Source of the DNA: an uncultured Dokdonia sp.
GTDB lineage: Bacteria; Bacteroidota; Bacteroidia; Flavobacteriales; Flavobacteriaceae
DNA: 64,000 bases
Direction: 5' to 3'
Assembly: GCF_947492535.1 (NCBI RefSeq)
Contig: NZ_CANLNH010000001.1
Span: 186,001-250,000 of the forward strand
Shown here: in pieces, positions 44,058-51,897 of the stretch
How the letters are laid out: the number at the start of each line of letters is the position of its first letter
How positions within the stretch are numbered: the first letter of the stretch is position 1
Position numbers and translations under genes: made by a program
Notes under the pieces: model-generated
What the model was told of the DNA's origin: nothing
The model's database searches: none
The model's input: only the letters and a program-made list of their open reading frames with translations

Positions 44058-44654
44058 TTAGTCAAGATCATAATAGTTAGCTACTTCTTCATACATATTG
44101 ATATCTACACCATTATCGTGTAAACTTTGTAAAACGTCTTCTTTAGAAGAAAAACCATTTACCCCTTCAGCTTCATTTGTAGGAATTATAAAGTACCTAA
44201 CTTTTAGGATTGCAGCATTTATTGGTCCAGCAGAGTCATAAGCATACACAGTAATGGTATCTTGTCCGTATGTATATGTAATGACTTCATTATCGCCATC
44301 GTCAAAAACAAAAGCATAGGTCATGGGAAACCATACTTCATCACTAGGAAGCTGAAAATAAACCAATACTAGGGCATCATCTGCCATTTCTTCTGTTAGT
44401 AATGGTTCCGTTATTTCTACAAAATTTGCTTGTTGTCCTAAATAAATACCTTCTGTCCAACTTGGAAACGGGTCTACAGTGACTCCTATAACGTTGGCAT
44501 TTCCATCTTCTCCATCTTGTCCATCTGCTCCGTTTTGCCCCGGAATTCCTTGTTCTCCATTTACACCATCCATTCCATCTTCTGCTTCACAAGAAGTACA
44601 TAGAATTGCGAGTATAACAAATGAGTAGTAAAATAATTGTTTCAAAGTTTTCAT
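44058..44654 (-). CDS. Lipoprotein with short collagen-like stretch
   Basis: The 198-residue protein has a lipobox (LCTSC) followed by acidic residues, then about eight Gly-x-x triplets (GMDGVNGEQGIPGQNGADG and on). The rest is beta-rich. It ends ...INMYEEVANYYDLD, a motif repeated in a decayed copy just upstream (44792-44857). The surface or periplasmic side is not clear. Collagen-like stretches right after the lipobox occur in many flavobacterial lipoproteins. The function is unknown. Confidence 0.78.
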   Translation of the reverse strand: MKTLKQLFYYSFVILAILCTSCEAEDGMDGVNGEQGIPGQNGADGQDGEDGNANVIGVTVDPFPSWTEGIYLGQQANFVEITEPLLTEEMADDALVLVYFQLPSDEVWFPMTYAFVFDDGDNEVITYTYGQDTITVYAYDSAGPINAAILKVRYFIIPTNEAEGVNGFSSKEDVLQSLHDNGVDINMYEEVANYYDLD

Positions 44655-44791
44655 AATATTGATTTAAAATGTTTTGTTTGATACTTTATGATGGTATTTT
44701 TTGAAAGGTTAACATAAGGCATGTAAATTTTAAAACTTTGAATATTGATATTGTAAGGTATGATCGCTTCACTAAGAATGATACGTGTTAT

Positions 44792-44857
44792 TTAATTCAA
44801 ACGATAATAAGCGGCTACTTCATTATAATTATTGCTGTGAATACCTTTTTCTTCAAG
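44792..44857 (-). pseudogene. Relic of a duplicate collagen-type lipoprotein C-terminus
   Basis: On the minus strand 21 codons and a stop read LEEKGIHSNNYNEVAAYYRLN. They align without gaps to the last 21 residues of the 44058-44654 protein, with about half identical (G, N, Y, EVA, YY, L). A stop codon directly precedes the segment, so it cannot be part of an intact gene. Confidence 0.5.
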
Positions 44858-44884
44858 TTAGTTTTTGATAATAGGTATGATCTA

Positions 44885-45424
44885 TTAGTTAGTGACCGAC
44901 GTAGGTTGATCTGCAATAGTGATATTTAAAACACCTTCTGTAATGTTAAAAGGAGGACCACTTTCACCTCCAAAATCTTCTACACGTATATAGAAGGTGT
45001 CAAGAATTAGATCTTCATTCATAAGCATAGTTGTAAATGATCCAGAAAGTAGTTGTGCCGTAATCGCATTGTTTGGGTCTCCGTTAAATCTCATAGTGGT
45101 AGTAAGACCATTATTGATTGTTACCCACGGAGCTGGTATGGGAGTTGTAATCTGAGTAATATCTGGCGTGTGTTGAAACTGAATTTGACGTACACCTCCA
45201 TTATCAATACCGCCTAACAGAAAATCGTACGAGACGCCTGCACGTAGATTAAGTTGTATGTTTTCAAGATCATCATCTTGTGTAAATGTCCTGTCAAATC
45301 CATCACCCGTCACTTTAAAAGAAAAAGCAGGAGCAATGGTATCTACTTCTGGCACATCTGTTTCACAACTTGAGATGCCAAATGCGATGAGTGTTAGATA
45401 GAAATATATAAGTGTTGTTTTCAT
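44885..45424 (-). CDS. Lipoprotein of unknown function
   Basis: The 179-residue protein has a lipobox (GISSC) followed by ETDVPEVDTIAP. The rest is beta-rich (FSFKVTGDGFDRTF, YDFLLGGIDNGGVRQIQF, TTTMRFNGDP, FYIRVEDFGGESGPPFNI). I recognise no domain. It is upstream of the collagen-type lipoprotein on the same strand, separated by the relic. Confidence 0.7.
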   Translation of the reverse strand: MKTTLIYFYLTLIAFGISSCETDVPEVDTIAPAFSFKVTGDGFDRTFTQDDDLENIQLNLRAGVSYDFLLGGIDNGGVRQIQFQHTPDITQITTPIPAPWVTINNGLTTTMRFNGDPNNAITAQLLSGSFTTMLMNEDLILDTFYIRVEDFGGESGPPFNITEGVLNITIADQPTSVTN

Positions 45425-45741
45425 GATATATTGGTTTAATTAGTTGAATTTTTTTGTATACATTTTTTGTGCTTTGACAGGCTAGTGCAAACTTAATTTT
45501 TGCGAAAATGTTATTATTATTAATTCAATATCATCACTTAGGACGCATCTAAGTCTAGCACCACACAAATACTTAGATGAGGTGTCCTTTGTGATTATAT
45601 TTATATCTGTTAAAACTCAAAATGAACTAATATTTGTTTCTGTTACTTTTATATTTAAGTAGAAAAAAACGTAATTATTGATGATGCTGTATTTGTGATT
45701 CAGTGGTTCTGACTAATAATATTTAAACAATTTAAAGTATA

Positions 45742-45761
45742 TAGTCTTTCGCGAAAGCGTA
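45742..45761. repeat. Short palindrome, intergenic degenerate copy
   Basis: TAGTCTTTCGCGAAAGCGTA differs at two bases in the left arm from the perfect form. Confidence 0.75.
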
Positions 45762-45769
45762 TAATGAAA

Positions 45770-45837
45770 AGCCCAATAATAGTTTAGTGAGATCGGTCTT
45801 ATTGACTGTAATACCGTGAGTTTTTTATTATTGGGCT
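45770..45837 (-). terminator. Long structured hairpin after the lipoprotein operon
   Basis: AGCCCAATAATA (45770-45781) pairs with TATTATTGGGCT (45826-45837), and the 44-base loop can pair again (CGGT..ATT with AAT.ACCG). It lies 14 bases beyond the stop of the last gene of the operon. Confidence 0.65.
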
Positions 45838-45851
45838 AAGATCTAGACTGA

Positions 45852-46532
45852 CTATAGGTAATCTGTTACTTCATTTAAGAGTGAACGGCTCATGAGTCTG
45901 CCATTTTCTTTATACGTTTCTTGTTTTACCATACCGATTCCTTCTGCAATCCAATCAGTGCATTGGTAACTTCTTGAAGCGACTCTTCCTCTCATTTCAT
46001 TGTTGTATGTAATGACATAGCAGTCAAAGGTGCCAGCAGGCGTTTCTATTTGCTCTCTACGTACTACTCTTCTATTTGATAAAACGATATCAAAGTTGAT
46101 TTCTAGAATCTGTGCATTTAAACTAATCGAAGCACTCGCATCAGGCAAGGTTTGTCCAATCTCTAAATCATTAGGAATCGCAAGCCTATCTGTAGTGGTC
46201 ACCGTATATTCCATATCTTCATATTGACTCAATAAATCGGTCATGATAGATTCTGGAGCTAGGTATGTTGTTCTGTTGTTACAACCTAATTCTAGCTTAC
46301 CTCCTGTAATATGTTCGCCGCGTTTATCCCAGAGATTAAAATTCATTTGGATTCCTGAAGAGTTGGCACTCTCTACATTATATTCTGTGGTCATGCTATG
46401 ACGCTCTCTCTTGTCATATACTTTGTGAATTAACTTTCTTCCAGGTTTTGAAGCATAGTATTTACTACAATTACTTTGTGCAGTTATTGGTGCAAAGACC
46501 AATACCGCAATAACAATTAATATTGTTTTCAT
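45852..46532 (-). CDS. Secreted protein of unknown function (DUF3108-like)
   Basis: The 226-residue protein has a signal peptide (cut near PITAQ) and a beta-barrel-like body: GRKLIHKVYDKRERHSMTTEYNV, then IEINFDIVLSNRRV, TPAGTFDCYVITYNNEMRGRVASRSYQCTDWIAEGIGMVKQE. The phrase TPAGTFDCY.I.. and the WIAEGIGMVKQETY ending resemble DUF3108/TapB-like periplasmic proteins. It is last in the operon that begins at 51753, 10 bp after its upstream neighbour. Confidence 0.75.
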   Translation of the reverse strand: MKTILIVIAVLVFAPITAQSNCSKYYASKPGRKLIHKVYDKRERHSMTTEYNVESANSSGIQMNFNLWDKRGEHITGGKLELGCNNRTTYLAPESIMTDLLSQYEDMEYTVTTTDRLAIPNDLEIGQTLPDASASISLNAQILEINFDIVLSNRRVVRREQIETPAGTFDCYVITYNNEMRGRVASRSYQCTDWIAEGIGMVKQETYKENGRLMSRSLLNEVTDYL

Positions 46533-46542
46533 GAGTTTCTTT

Positions 46543-47613
46543 TTAAAGGGTGAGATTGGTTTTTATAATTTGATGAGAACCACTAATAATAGACGATGCA
46601 TTGATCCAGAAATTTGTACCATCAAAGGCGATTCCATTTGCTCTGAATCCTTCTAGTTGAATAGCTTCAAGAATCTGAAAGGAAGAAGAGACGTCACATT
46701 TGTATATATTCCCATTGGAACATACATACAATAGACCATCTTGATAATCCAATCCATTTATACTTGCTTGTTCTAATGGTATCGTTCGTTCTATAACTTG
46801 AGAATTAATAAATGTATAATCAAGTAGGCTCAATGAACCAGGACTAGATAGCCATATTTGAGTGGAATTAATGGATGCCAATCCAAAAATACTAGAACCA
46901 AGTTCTATAGAGGTAAATGCTTCTTCATTTGTGTTTTCAAAGTTGGCTTGAATAGTTGTAGATACGCCACTAAATCTTTGAAAAATGTATTTATCAGGTA
47001 AATCAAACTTTTCAACTTCGACAGCTTGGGTAGCTAGAGTAGTTATAATCTCACCATCAAGTGTTAAAGTTTCTGGATTCAATAGGTCAATATTGTTTCC
47101 TGACTGAGAATTACTTAGCAGAATATGCGTCCCATTAAAGGCAATATCTGTAAATGCATTTCCAGCGGGTGCATCTACTTGTGCTAGAATCTCTAGTTTT
47201 GTAATCCATTCATCACTAGAAGGAGCTTCTGTATTTCTAATAAATGTACTTATAGTACCATTAGCTTGAAGTAATTCTAGTATATTATCTTCAATAGTAT
47301 AATTAAGTATATTAGGATTTCCAAGGCCAAATTGTATAGTTATTTGCCCTTCTGTGTTTGTAAAATTTCCTTTTCCTTCACCCCTAAATCCTAGATCATC
47401 CTCTAGTAGCATAGTTACAGTGTTATCAAGTGCTATATGGAGATAATCTGGTTCCGCAAATAGTAATGTTCCAGAAATTCGCTCCCAACTTCCTATAATA
47501 GAGGCTGTTTCGATTTCCATTTCTTGAGGTGAATTGGAATTGTCATCATCGTTTCCACAACTTATGAGTATAAGAAGTAGGAATAGGCTTGTGGTTTTTA
47601 AAAGTGTTTTCAT
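46543..47613 (-). CDS. Lipoprotein with lipocalin-like start and NHL-like propeller
   Basis: The 356-residue protein has a lipobox (LISC) followed by GNDDDNSNSP. Residues 40-110 resemble a lipocalin-like small barrel (ASIIGSWERISGTLLF, DNTVTMLLEDDLGF). The later part resembles an NHL-type propeller with repeated ITDIAFNGTHILLSNS / INGLDYQDGLLYVCSNGNIYKC / ANGIAFDGTNFWINAS blades. It is probably surface or periplasmic. It sits in the seven-gene secreted-protein operon, 19 bp after the OmpA gene. Confidence 0.75.
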   Translation of the reverse strand: MKTLLKTTSLFLLLILISCGNDDDNSNSPQEMEIETASIIGSWERISGTLLFAEPDYLHIALDNTVTMLLEDDLGFRGEGKGNFTNTEGQITIQFGLGNPNILNYTIEDNILELLQANGTISTFIRNTEAPSSDEWITKLEILAQVDAPAGNAFTDIAFNGTHILLSNSQSGNNIDLLNPETLTLDGEIITTLATQAVEVEKFDLPDKYIFQRFSGVSTTIQANFENTNEEAFTSIELGSSIFGLASINSTQIWLSSPGSLSLLDYTFINSQVIERTIPLEQASINGLDYQDGLLYVCSNGNIYKCDVSSSFQILEAIQLEGFRANGIAFDGTNFWINASSIISGSHQIIKTNLTL

Positions 47614-47632
47614 ATCTATTAATTTTAGCCTT

Positions 47633-48916
47633 TTAAAGTTTTATAAACTCAACACGCCTATTAAGTGCTTTTCCTTCTTTTGTGGTATTAGATGCGACAG
47701 GCTCACTGTCACCCATTCCATCTGTACTAATTCTAGATGCATCTATTCCGTAGGCAGAAGTCATCATTTTTTTTACAGCTTCGGCACGCTTTCGCGAAAG
47801 CGTACGATTGCTCTCTTTCTGTCCATCAGAATCGGTATGTCCTATAATTTTTATGCGTACCTCTGGATTTTGCTCTAAAACATTAGCAATTTCTCGAATC
47901 GTAGAAAATGAAGTGTCTTTAAGTGTTGCGCTCGCCGATTCAAAAAGAATATTATTGGTGGTGAGACGTCCTTCAGTGAGTAATTTACTACGATTATCCT
48001 CTCCAATTTTTGTCATGCTGAAATTGGCAATGTAGACTTCATCAAGCCCTTCAGGATCTCTAAGACCTCTCGTAGCAAGTTTAAAACTATTAGCTCCTTC
48101 AGGAATGAGTCTTGGTATATCGATAATCTTATTTTCATTAAGCCATACACGCATACGTGTTTTATTTACGGCAATAGAAATATGTGACTTCCCATTAATC
48201 GCATCTCTGTAGTCTTTCCCTATCTGATTACGAAGCTGTCGTTTTCCATTGGCTACTTTTTCTACTACACCTTGATTTCCTATAAACTGACAAACGGAAA
48301 GTTCTGTCATACACCAATTTTTAGATCTTGTAAACCCAGTATTATCTTCGATGAGTAATGTTAAGAACGCTTGAGAGCTTGTTTTTTTATCAAGGCCATT
48401 GGTAAATAGATCAAACTCTATGGTATAGTTTTCGGGAAGAGCTTCTTTAAGCATAGGCACATACTTAGATTTCCCACTTAGACGCATCCATTTTTCATTA
48501 TTTATCATAGCGACTTCACCACTGCCATTGGTGTCCCATTGTGCTGGAAAATCCCCCGGATTGTCTCTAGTAAATCGATCCTCAAATAGGATGATGTTTC
48601 CAGGTGTGAAATCAGAGCTTCGCTTTATTGTATACGTAGGTTCTGTAGTCTCATTGTCTGATGTTGAGCTGTCTTCTTTTCCTTTTTTGTTCTTGTTTTT
48701 ACGTTTCTTTTTCTTCTTCTTTTTTTTCTTTTTCTTACTGAAGACACTATCAAGTGCTTGATCTGTTTTTTTGGTAGTTTCTTTTTCTACTCTTCGTTCT
48801 ACTGCACGTTCGGCAGATTTTTCAGCAACTTCTCCTAATTTTTTTAAGAGCTGTGCTTTCGCTCCTGAACCACATAAAAGAAGACAGAAAACGAAAATGA
48901 TTTGTAATGCTTTCAT
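47633..48916 (-). CDS. OmpA-family protein with long lysine tract
   Basis: The 427-residue protein has a signal peptide (cut near GAKAQ). An unusually long run of lysines (about 11 Lys, then KRKNKNKKGK) fills residues about 60-82. A concanavalin-like or laminin-like middle region follows (ILFEDRFTRDNPGDFPAQWDTNGSGE). A C-terminal OmpA peptidoglycan-binding domain (EVRIKIIGHTDSDGQKESNRTLSRKRAEAVKKMM...GDSEPVASN) ends the protein. A palindrome copy encodes TLSRKRA inside the OmpA domain, where the native motif is N..LS..RA. It links outer membrane and cell wall. Confidence 0.88.
   Translation of the reverse strand: MKALQIIFVFCLLLCGSGAKAQLLKKLGEVAEKSAERAVERRVEKETTKKTDQALDSVFSKKKKKKKKKKKRKNKNKKGKEDSSTSDNETTEPTYTIKRSSDFTPGNIILFEDRFTRDNPGDFPAQWDTNGSGEVAMINNEKWMRLSGKSKYVPMLKEALPENYTIEFDLFTNGLDKKTSSQAFLTLLIEDNTGFTRSKNWCMTELSVCQFIGNQGVVEKVANGKRQLRNQIGKDYRDAINGKSHISIAVNKTRMRVWLNENKIIDIPRLIPEGANSFKLATRGLRDPEGLDEVYIANFSMTKIGEDNRSKLLTEGRLTTNNILFESASATLKDTSFSTIREIANVLEQNPEVRIKIIGHTDSDGQKESNRTLSRKRAEAVKKMMTSAYGIDASRISTDGMGDSEPVASNTTKEGKALNRRVEFIKL
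47786..47803. repeat. Short palindrome inside the OmpA-family gene (reads TLSRKR)
   Basis: ACGCTTTCGCGAAAGCGT is in frame at the N.xLSxxRA motif. Here the repeat-encoded residues match the normal OmpA consensus. Confidence 0.88.
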
Positions 48917-48920
48917 GATG

Positions 48921-49313
48921 TTATCCTTTGGTTTTTAAGTTGTCTTTTTCTTGACCTTCCTTCAGTGCTTTTTGTAGCATTTGGGATAGTTTACCTTCCA
49001 TTTCTTTCTTCTTTTTTGGATCGTCACTTAAAGCCATGATTTTATACTGTTCAGTAAATTTTTGCTTGAGTTCTGGAGATAAATTACTTTTCTTGAGAAG
49101 ATCCATATATCCATCGATACCTTGCATTTCTTTTACGCCTCCGATATCCCCAAATACATTACCTAATACCTGTGCTTGTTGGTCTAGTAAGTTTCCATCT
49201 GCAGGAAGGTTGTTTTGGGTTTTAGGTTTTTCTGTTGTTGAAGTAGTCTGTGCTTTCGCGAAAGCGCAAACCCCTATTATCAAAATTAAAGTGAGATAAA
49301 ATTGTGTTTTCAT
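48921..49313 (-). CDS. Small secreted helical protein
   Basis: The 130-residue protein has a signal peptide whose end (CAFAKAQ) is encoded by a palindrome copy, then a Thr/Pro linker and helices: LLDQQAQVLGNVFGDIGGVKEMQGIDGYMDLLKKSNLSPELKQKFTEQYK. A basic, Lys-rich C-terminus follows. I recognise no family. It is 4 bp upstream of the OmpA-family gene in the operon. Confidence 0.72.
   Translation of the reverse strand: MKTQFYLTLILIIGVCAFAKAQTTSTTEKPKTQNNLPADGNLLDQQAQVLGNVFGDIGGVKEMQGIDGYMDLLKKSNLSPELKQKFTEQYKIMALSDDPKKKKEMEGKLSQMLQKALKEGQEKDNLKTKG
49252..49265. repeat. Short palindrome inside a signal peptide (reads AFAKA)
   Basis: GCTTTCGCGAAAGC encodes AFAKA right at the predicted signal peptidase site. 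Confidence 0.88.
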
Positions 49314-49331
49314 GATATTGATTGTTTTGTG

Positions 49332-50384
49332 TTAGTTATTTATTTTTATAGAGCCAATAGCGCCAGAGAGTCCATCTTCTTGTACGCCTCCAAAAATCCA
49401 TAGTTCATCTTCATAGAAAAGAGTTTCATGCGCATAGAGTCCATCAAAAGGAATTTCTCCATCGTAGTTTATCCACGTAATTCCGTCTTGAGAATACCAG
49501 ATATGATTGTTGTATTGATTGGTACTACTCCATCCTCCTATAAGCCATAATGCATTGTCATAAGTGTTTAGGGAGTGAAAGACAATAGGATTTACAAAAC
49601 TTCCAGATGGGGTGACTTGCGTCCAGGTAATTCCGTCGTCAGACGTCCAGATATCGTTTAGGAAGTTCGTGTCATTAGTACCTCCAATGAGGTATATTTT
49701 ATTATTGAATACAACAGTTTCTGCGGCTGAACGAACAGGAAATACATCAGTAGCGATGAGGTCCCAGTTAAATCCATCATTAGATCTGTATATAGCCATC
49801 ATTTGAGTGCCATCATCATCTTCATAATCGTCTGTAATTAGATAAAGTTGATCGTTAAAAGCAACAGTACTATGAAACGATACAGAACCAAAAGGGAGAA
49901 TATCGGATCCTAAGGTCCAGAAAAAACCGTCATTACTTATCCATATTTCTTCTAGTTCGTTATCATCATTGTCTGCTCCTCCGATAAGAAATAAATCCCC
50001 ATTAAATTCAGTAACCGAATGACCTCTACGCTCACTTCCAAATGATGCGTCAGAATACCAAGCAACACCATCATCACTGTGCCATACGCCAAGGTTGTAA
50101 GGTGTTTCAGTAGTTGCGCCAAGTCCAGCTCCGTAATAGGAGTGTACACTTCCATTAAATACAGCCATTTGATGAAATGCAAAATCTCCTATTTGGTCTT
50201 GCTGCGTATGCATGGTAAATGTGAGATCAAGATTTGCAACATCATCATCATTATCAGGAGTGTCATCCATTGGATCTTCCATGCCTATTTCTGGTTGTGT
50301 GGCATCATCATCACTATTACAGCTCGAGAGTAGTACAATTAGCGATAATGGGATAATGAGTAATTTGATTATTGTGGTTTTCAT
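49332..50384 (-). CDS. Lipoprotein with kelch-like beta-propeller
   Basis: The 350-residue protein has a lipobox (LLSSC) followed by NSDDDATQPE and an acidic linker. Then come about six kelch/galactose-oxidase-like blades with paired Gly and a SxDG-W pattern: LFLIGGADNDDNELEEIWISNDGFFWT, IYLIGGTNDTNFLNDIWTSDDGITWT, LWLIGGWSSTNQYNNHIWYSQDGITW, LWIFGGVQEDG. It predicts a surface propeller. It belongs to the seven-gene operon, 22 bp after the PQQ-like gene. Confidence 0.8.
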   Translation of the reverse strand: MKTTIIKLLIIPLSLIVLLSSCNSDDDATQPEIGMEDPMDDTPDNDDDVANLDLTFTMHTQQDQIGDFAFHQMAVFNGSVHSYYGAGLGATTETPYNLGVWHSDDGVAWYSDASFGSERRGHSVTEFNGDLFLIGGADNDDNELEEIWISNDGFFWTLGSDILPFGSVSFHSTVAFNDQLYLITDDYEDDDGTQMMAIYRSNDGFNWDLIATDVFPVRSAAETVVFNNKIYLIGGTNDTNFLNDIWTSDDGITWTQVTPSGSFVNPIVFHSLNTYDNALWLIGGWSSTNQYNNHIWYSQDGITWINYDGEIPFDGLYAHETLFYEDELWIFGGVQEDGLSGAIGSIKINN

Positions 50385-50405
50385 AATTAATTGTTTTAGT
50401 AAAAT

Positions 50406-51596
50406 TTAAAAGAAAGAAGAAAGTGCATATCGGTTATTTTCTAAGAGTATATTTGCTCTTAGAATGGAAATATTATCGATAGTAATTTCATTTTCCCAAA
50501 TAAGGTTTTGCGTTTTATAATTAAGAAGTTGTGAGCGTGTAGCGCCTGTGTTAGGATCTGAAATAATGAGGAGGTAATCGTCAAAATTTATGAATTCTAT
50601 TTCGCTAGCATCATTTAATGCAGGAATTGCGAAATTAGAATTAGCAGTTCCGTTAGTTATATCCAGTTCATTGATTAAGAATGTATTATCTGAAAAGTCT
50701 CTAGTGACAGACCATGCCGTAGTATTCTCTGTAAAAAAATCTGATATAAATAGGTCAGGAAGATGTTGAGACCAGTTTATAAATCCGGTTTGAAGGTCAA
50801 GTGCGTAGATGAATTCATCTCTTGAATGAAAGAGAAATTGATTCCCTACAATAGCCCCTCGTTGTACATTTGAATTGTCAGTTTCAAATGTCCAGTTGAT
50901 AGACAGGTCTTCGTCAATACTATAGACCTTATTACTCCAAGACATGACAATAATTTCATTAGCACCTGGAATTATATGTGAGATACGTTCATCAACTTGC
51001 CATTGGTTTAGAATACTTCCATCTGAGATATCACGACTCGTAATGCGTGTTTCATTATTAAAAGTTTCTACCGTGATCATTCTATTATTGAGGATGGCGA
51101 TACGTGTAAACTCATATTCCGTTTGATTTTCTACCCAAATAGTAGTTCCTGTAGTTGCATCTACAGCTAAGAGTGTGGGAAATGGTGATGGTAAACTAGG
51201 GTTTTCAGTTACATAGTTTAGGTATAATACACCGTTATGAATGAGCATTTGAGATCTATTAAAATCAAACTCAATATCACTTCCGTCTACAAAATCAATT
51301 TCCCACAACTGCTCTCCTAAGAAGTCTACATCACTATTACGGACGATACGATTTTCTAATAACCCTATAAAAGAATTTTCATAAGTGACGCTAGCTATAA
51401 GTCTTTCGTTTTGTGTAGTAATGGGATTGCCTGTTTCCAAATCTATAGTAGCAAGTGTATTAAATGTGGCAACAGATGCTGTGGCATTTACAAGGTTTGA
51501 AGTATCAATTTCTTCATTAACTGCAGTATCATCATCATTATTACAAGAGACATATATGATGCATAGAAATAGGAATAATAGTTTGTATGTTCTCAT
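50406..51596 (-). CDS. Lipoprotein with PQQ-like beta-propeller
   Basis: The 396-residue protein has a lipobox (YVSC) followed by NNDDDTAVNEEIDTS. The blades match PQQ-like propellers: LLAVDATTGTTIWVENQ, VYSIDEDLSINWTFETDN, IYALDLQTGFINWSQHLP, LLNYKTQNLIWENEI. The acid-rich segment after the Cys is the usual surface-export signal of Bacteroidota lipoproteins. It is second in the operon, 4 bp after a small basic protein. Confidence 0.8.
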   Translation of the reverse strand: MRTYKLLFLFLCIIYVSCNNDDDTAVNEEIDTSNLVNATASVATFNTLATIDLETGNPITTQNERLIASVTYENSFIGLLENRIVRNSDVDFLGEQLWEIDFVDGSDIEFDFNRSQMLIHNGVLYLNYVTENPSLPSPFPTLLAVDATTGTTIWVENQTEYEFTRIAILNNRMITVETFNNETRITSRDISDGSILNQWQVDERISHIIPGANEIIVMSWSNKVYSIDEDLSINWTFETDNSNVQRGAIVGNQFLFHSRDEFIYALDLQTGFINWSQHLPDLFISDFFTENTTAWSVTRDFSDNTFLINELDITNGTANSNFAIPALNDASEIEFINFDDYLLIISDPNTGATRSQLLNYKTQNLIWENEITIDNISILRANILLENNRYALSSFF

Positions 51597-51600
51597 ATCC

Positions 51601-51753
51601 TTATTTTTTAAAAGTTGTTTTTTTAATGACCTTATTCTTATTAATAATCTTTAATTCATATTCACCTTCATGCAATGCATTTACATTGAGGTAAATTTTA
51701 TGATCAGGCATTGGAGGGAGTTTACCTTTGAGTTTTTTAGACTTTTTATTCAT
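51601..51753 (-). CDS. Small basic protein, first gene of the secreted-protein operon
   Basis: The 50-residue, very Lys-rich protein begins MNKKSKKLKGKLPPMPDHKI, with YLNVNALHEGEYELKI in the middle and a basic end. It has no signal peptide and no recognised family. The stop lies 4 bp before the next start, so it is almost certainly co-translated with the propeller lipoproteins. It looks like the short beta-strand proteins found next to TPR regulators in some Flavobacteria, but I cannot name it. Confidence 0.6.
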   Translation of the reverse strand: MNKKSKKLKGKLPPMPDHKIYLNVNALHEGEYELKIINKNKVIKKTTFKK

Positions 51754-51823
51754 AGATTCTAAAAAGGGAGATTACTAATGTTGAGACAAAACTATTTTAG
51801 AACTACCCTGAAGATTAGCACAG

Positions 51824-51856
51824 ATGTAACAAAGCCTGTCACATATGTAACAGGCT
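51824..51856. promoter_or_regulatory. TGTnACAT/ATGTnACA palindromes before the secreted-protein operon
   Basis: ATGTAACA stands at 51824-51831 and the near-palindrome TGTCACAT-ATGTAACA at 51837-51852, extended to a 24-bp inverted repeat AGCCTGT...ACAGGCT (51833-51856). The region is 70-100 bases upstream of the first operon gene and just downstream of the sensor gene. It could be an operator, a terminator of the sensor gene, or both. A second small hairpin (GGGGC-TTTA-GCCCC, 51866-51879) stands next to it. Confidence 0.5.
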
Positions 51857-51897
51857 AGTAATAATGGGGCTTTAGCCCCGATGAGAAAGGGGTGTTT

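Larger units (their letters stand above)
45425..45851. other. 427-bp intergenic region with hairpins and a palindrome copy
   Basis: No gene is seen. It holds a large imperfect hairpin at 45540-45588 (AGGAC-g-CATCTAAGT against ACTTAGATG-aggt-GTCCT), a palindrome copy at 45742-45761, and a long structured terminator at 45770-45837. The lipoprotein operon ends from the right at 45852 and another gene starts to the left at 45424. Confidence 0.55.

Noticed and set aside
44738-44929. A 63-codon plus-strand frame between two lipoproteins
   Set aside because: It starts with TTG, overlaps the end of the neighbouring gene, and lies antisense to the decayed lipoprotein C-terminus.
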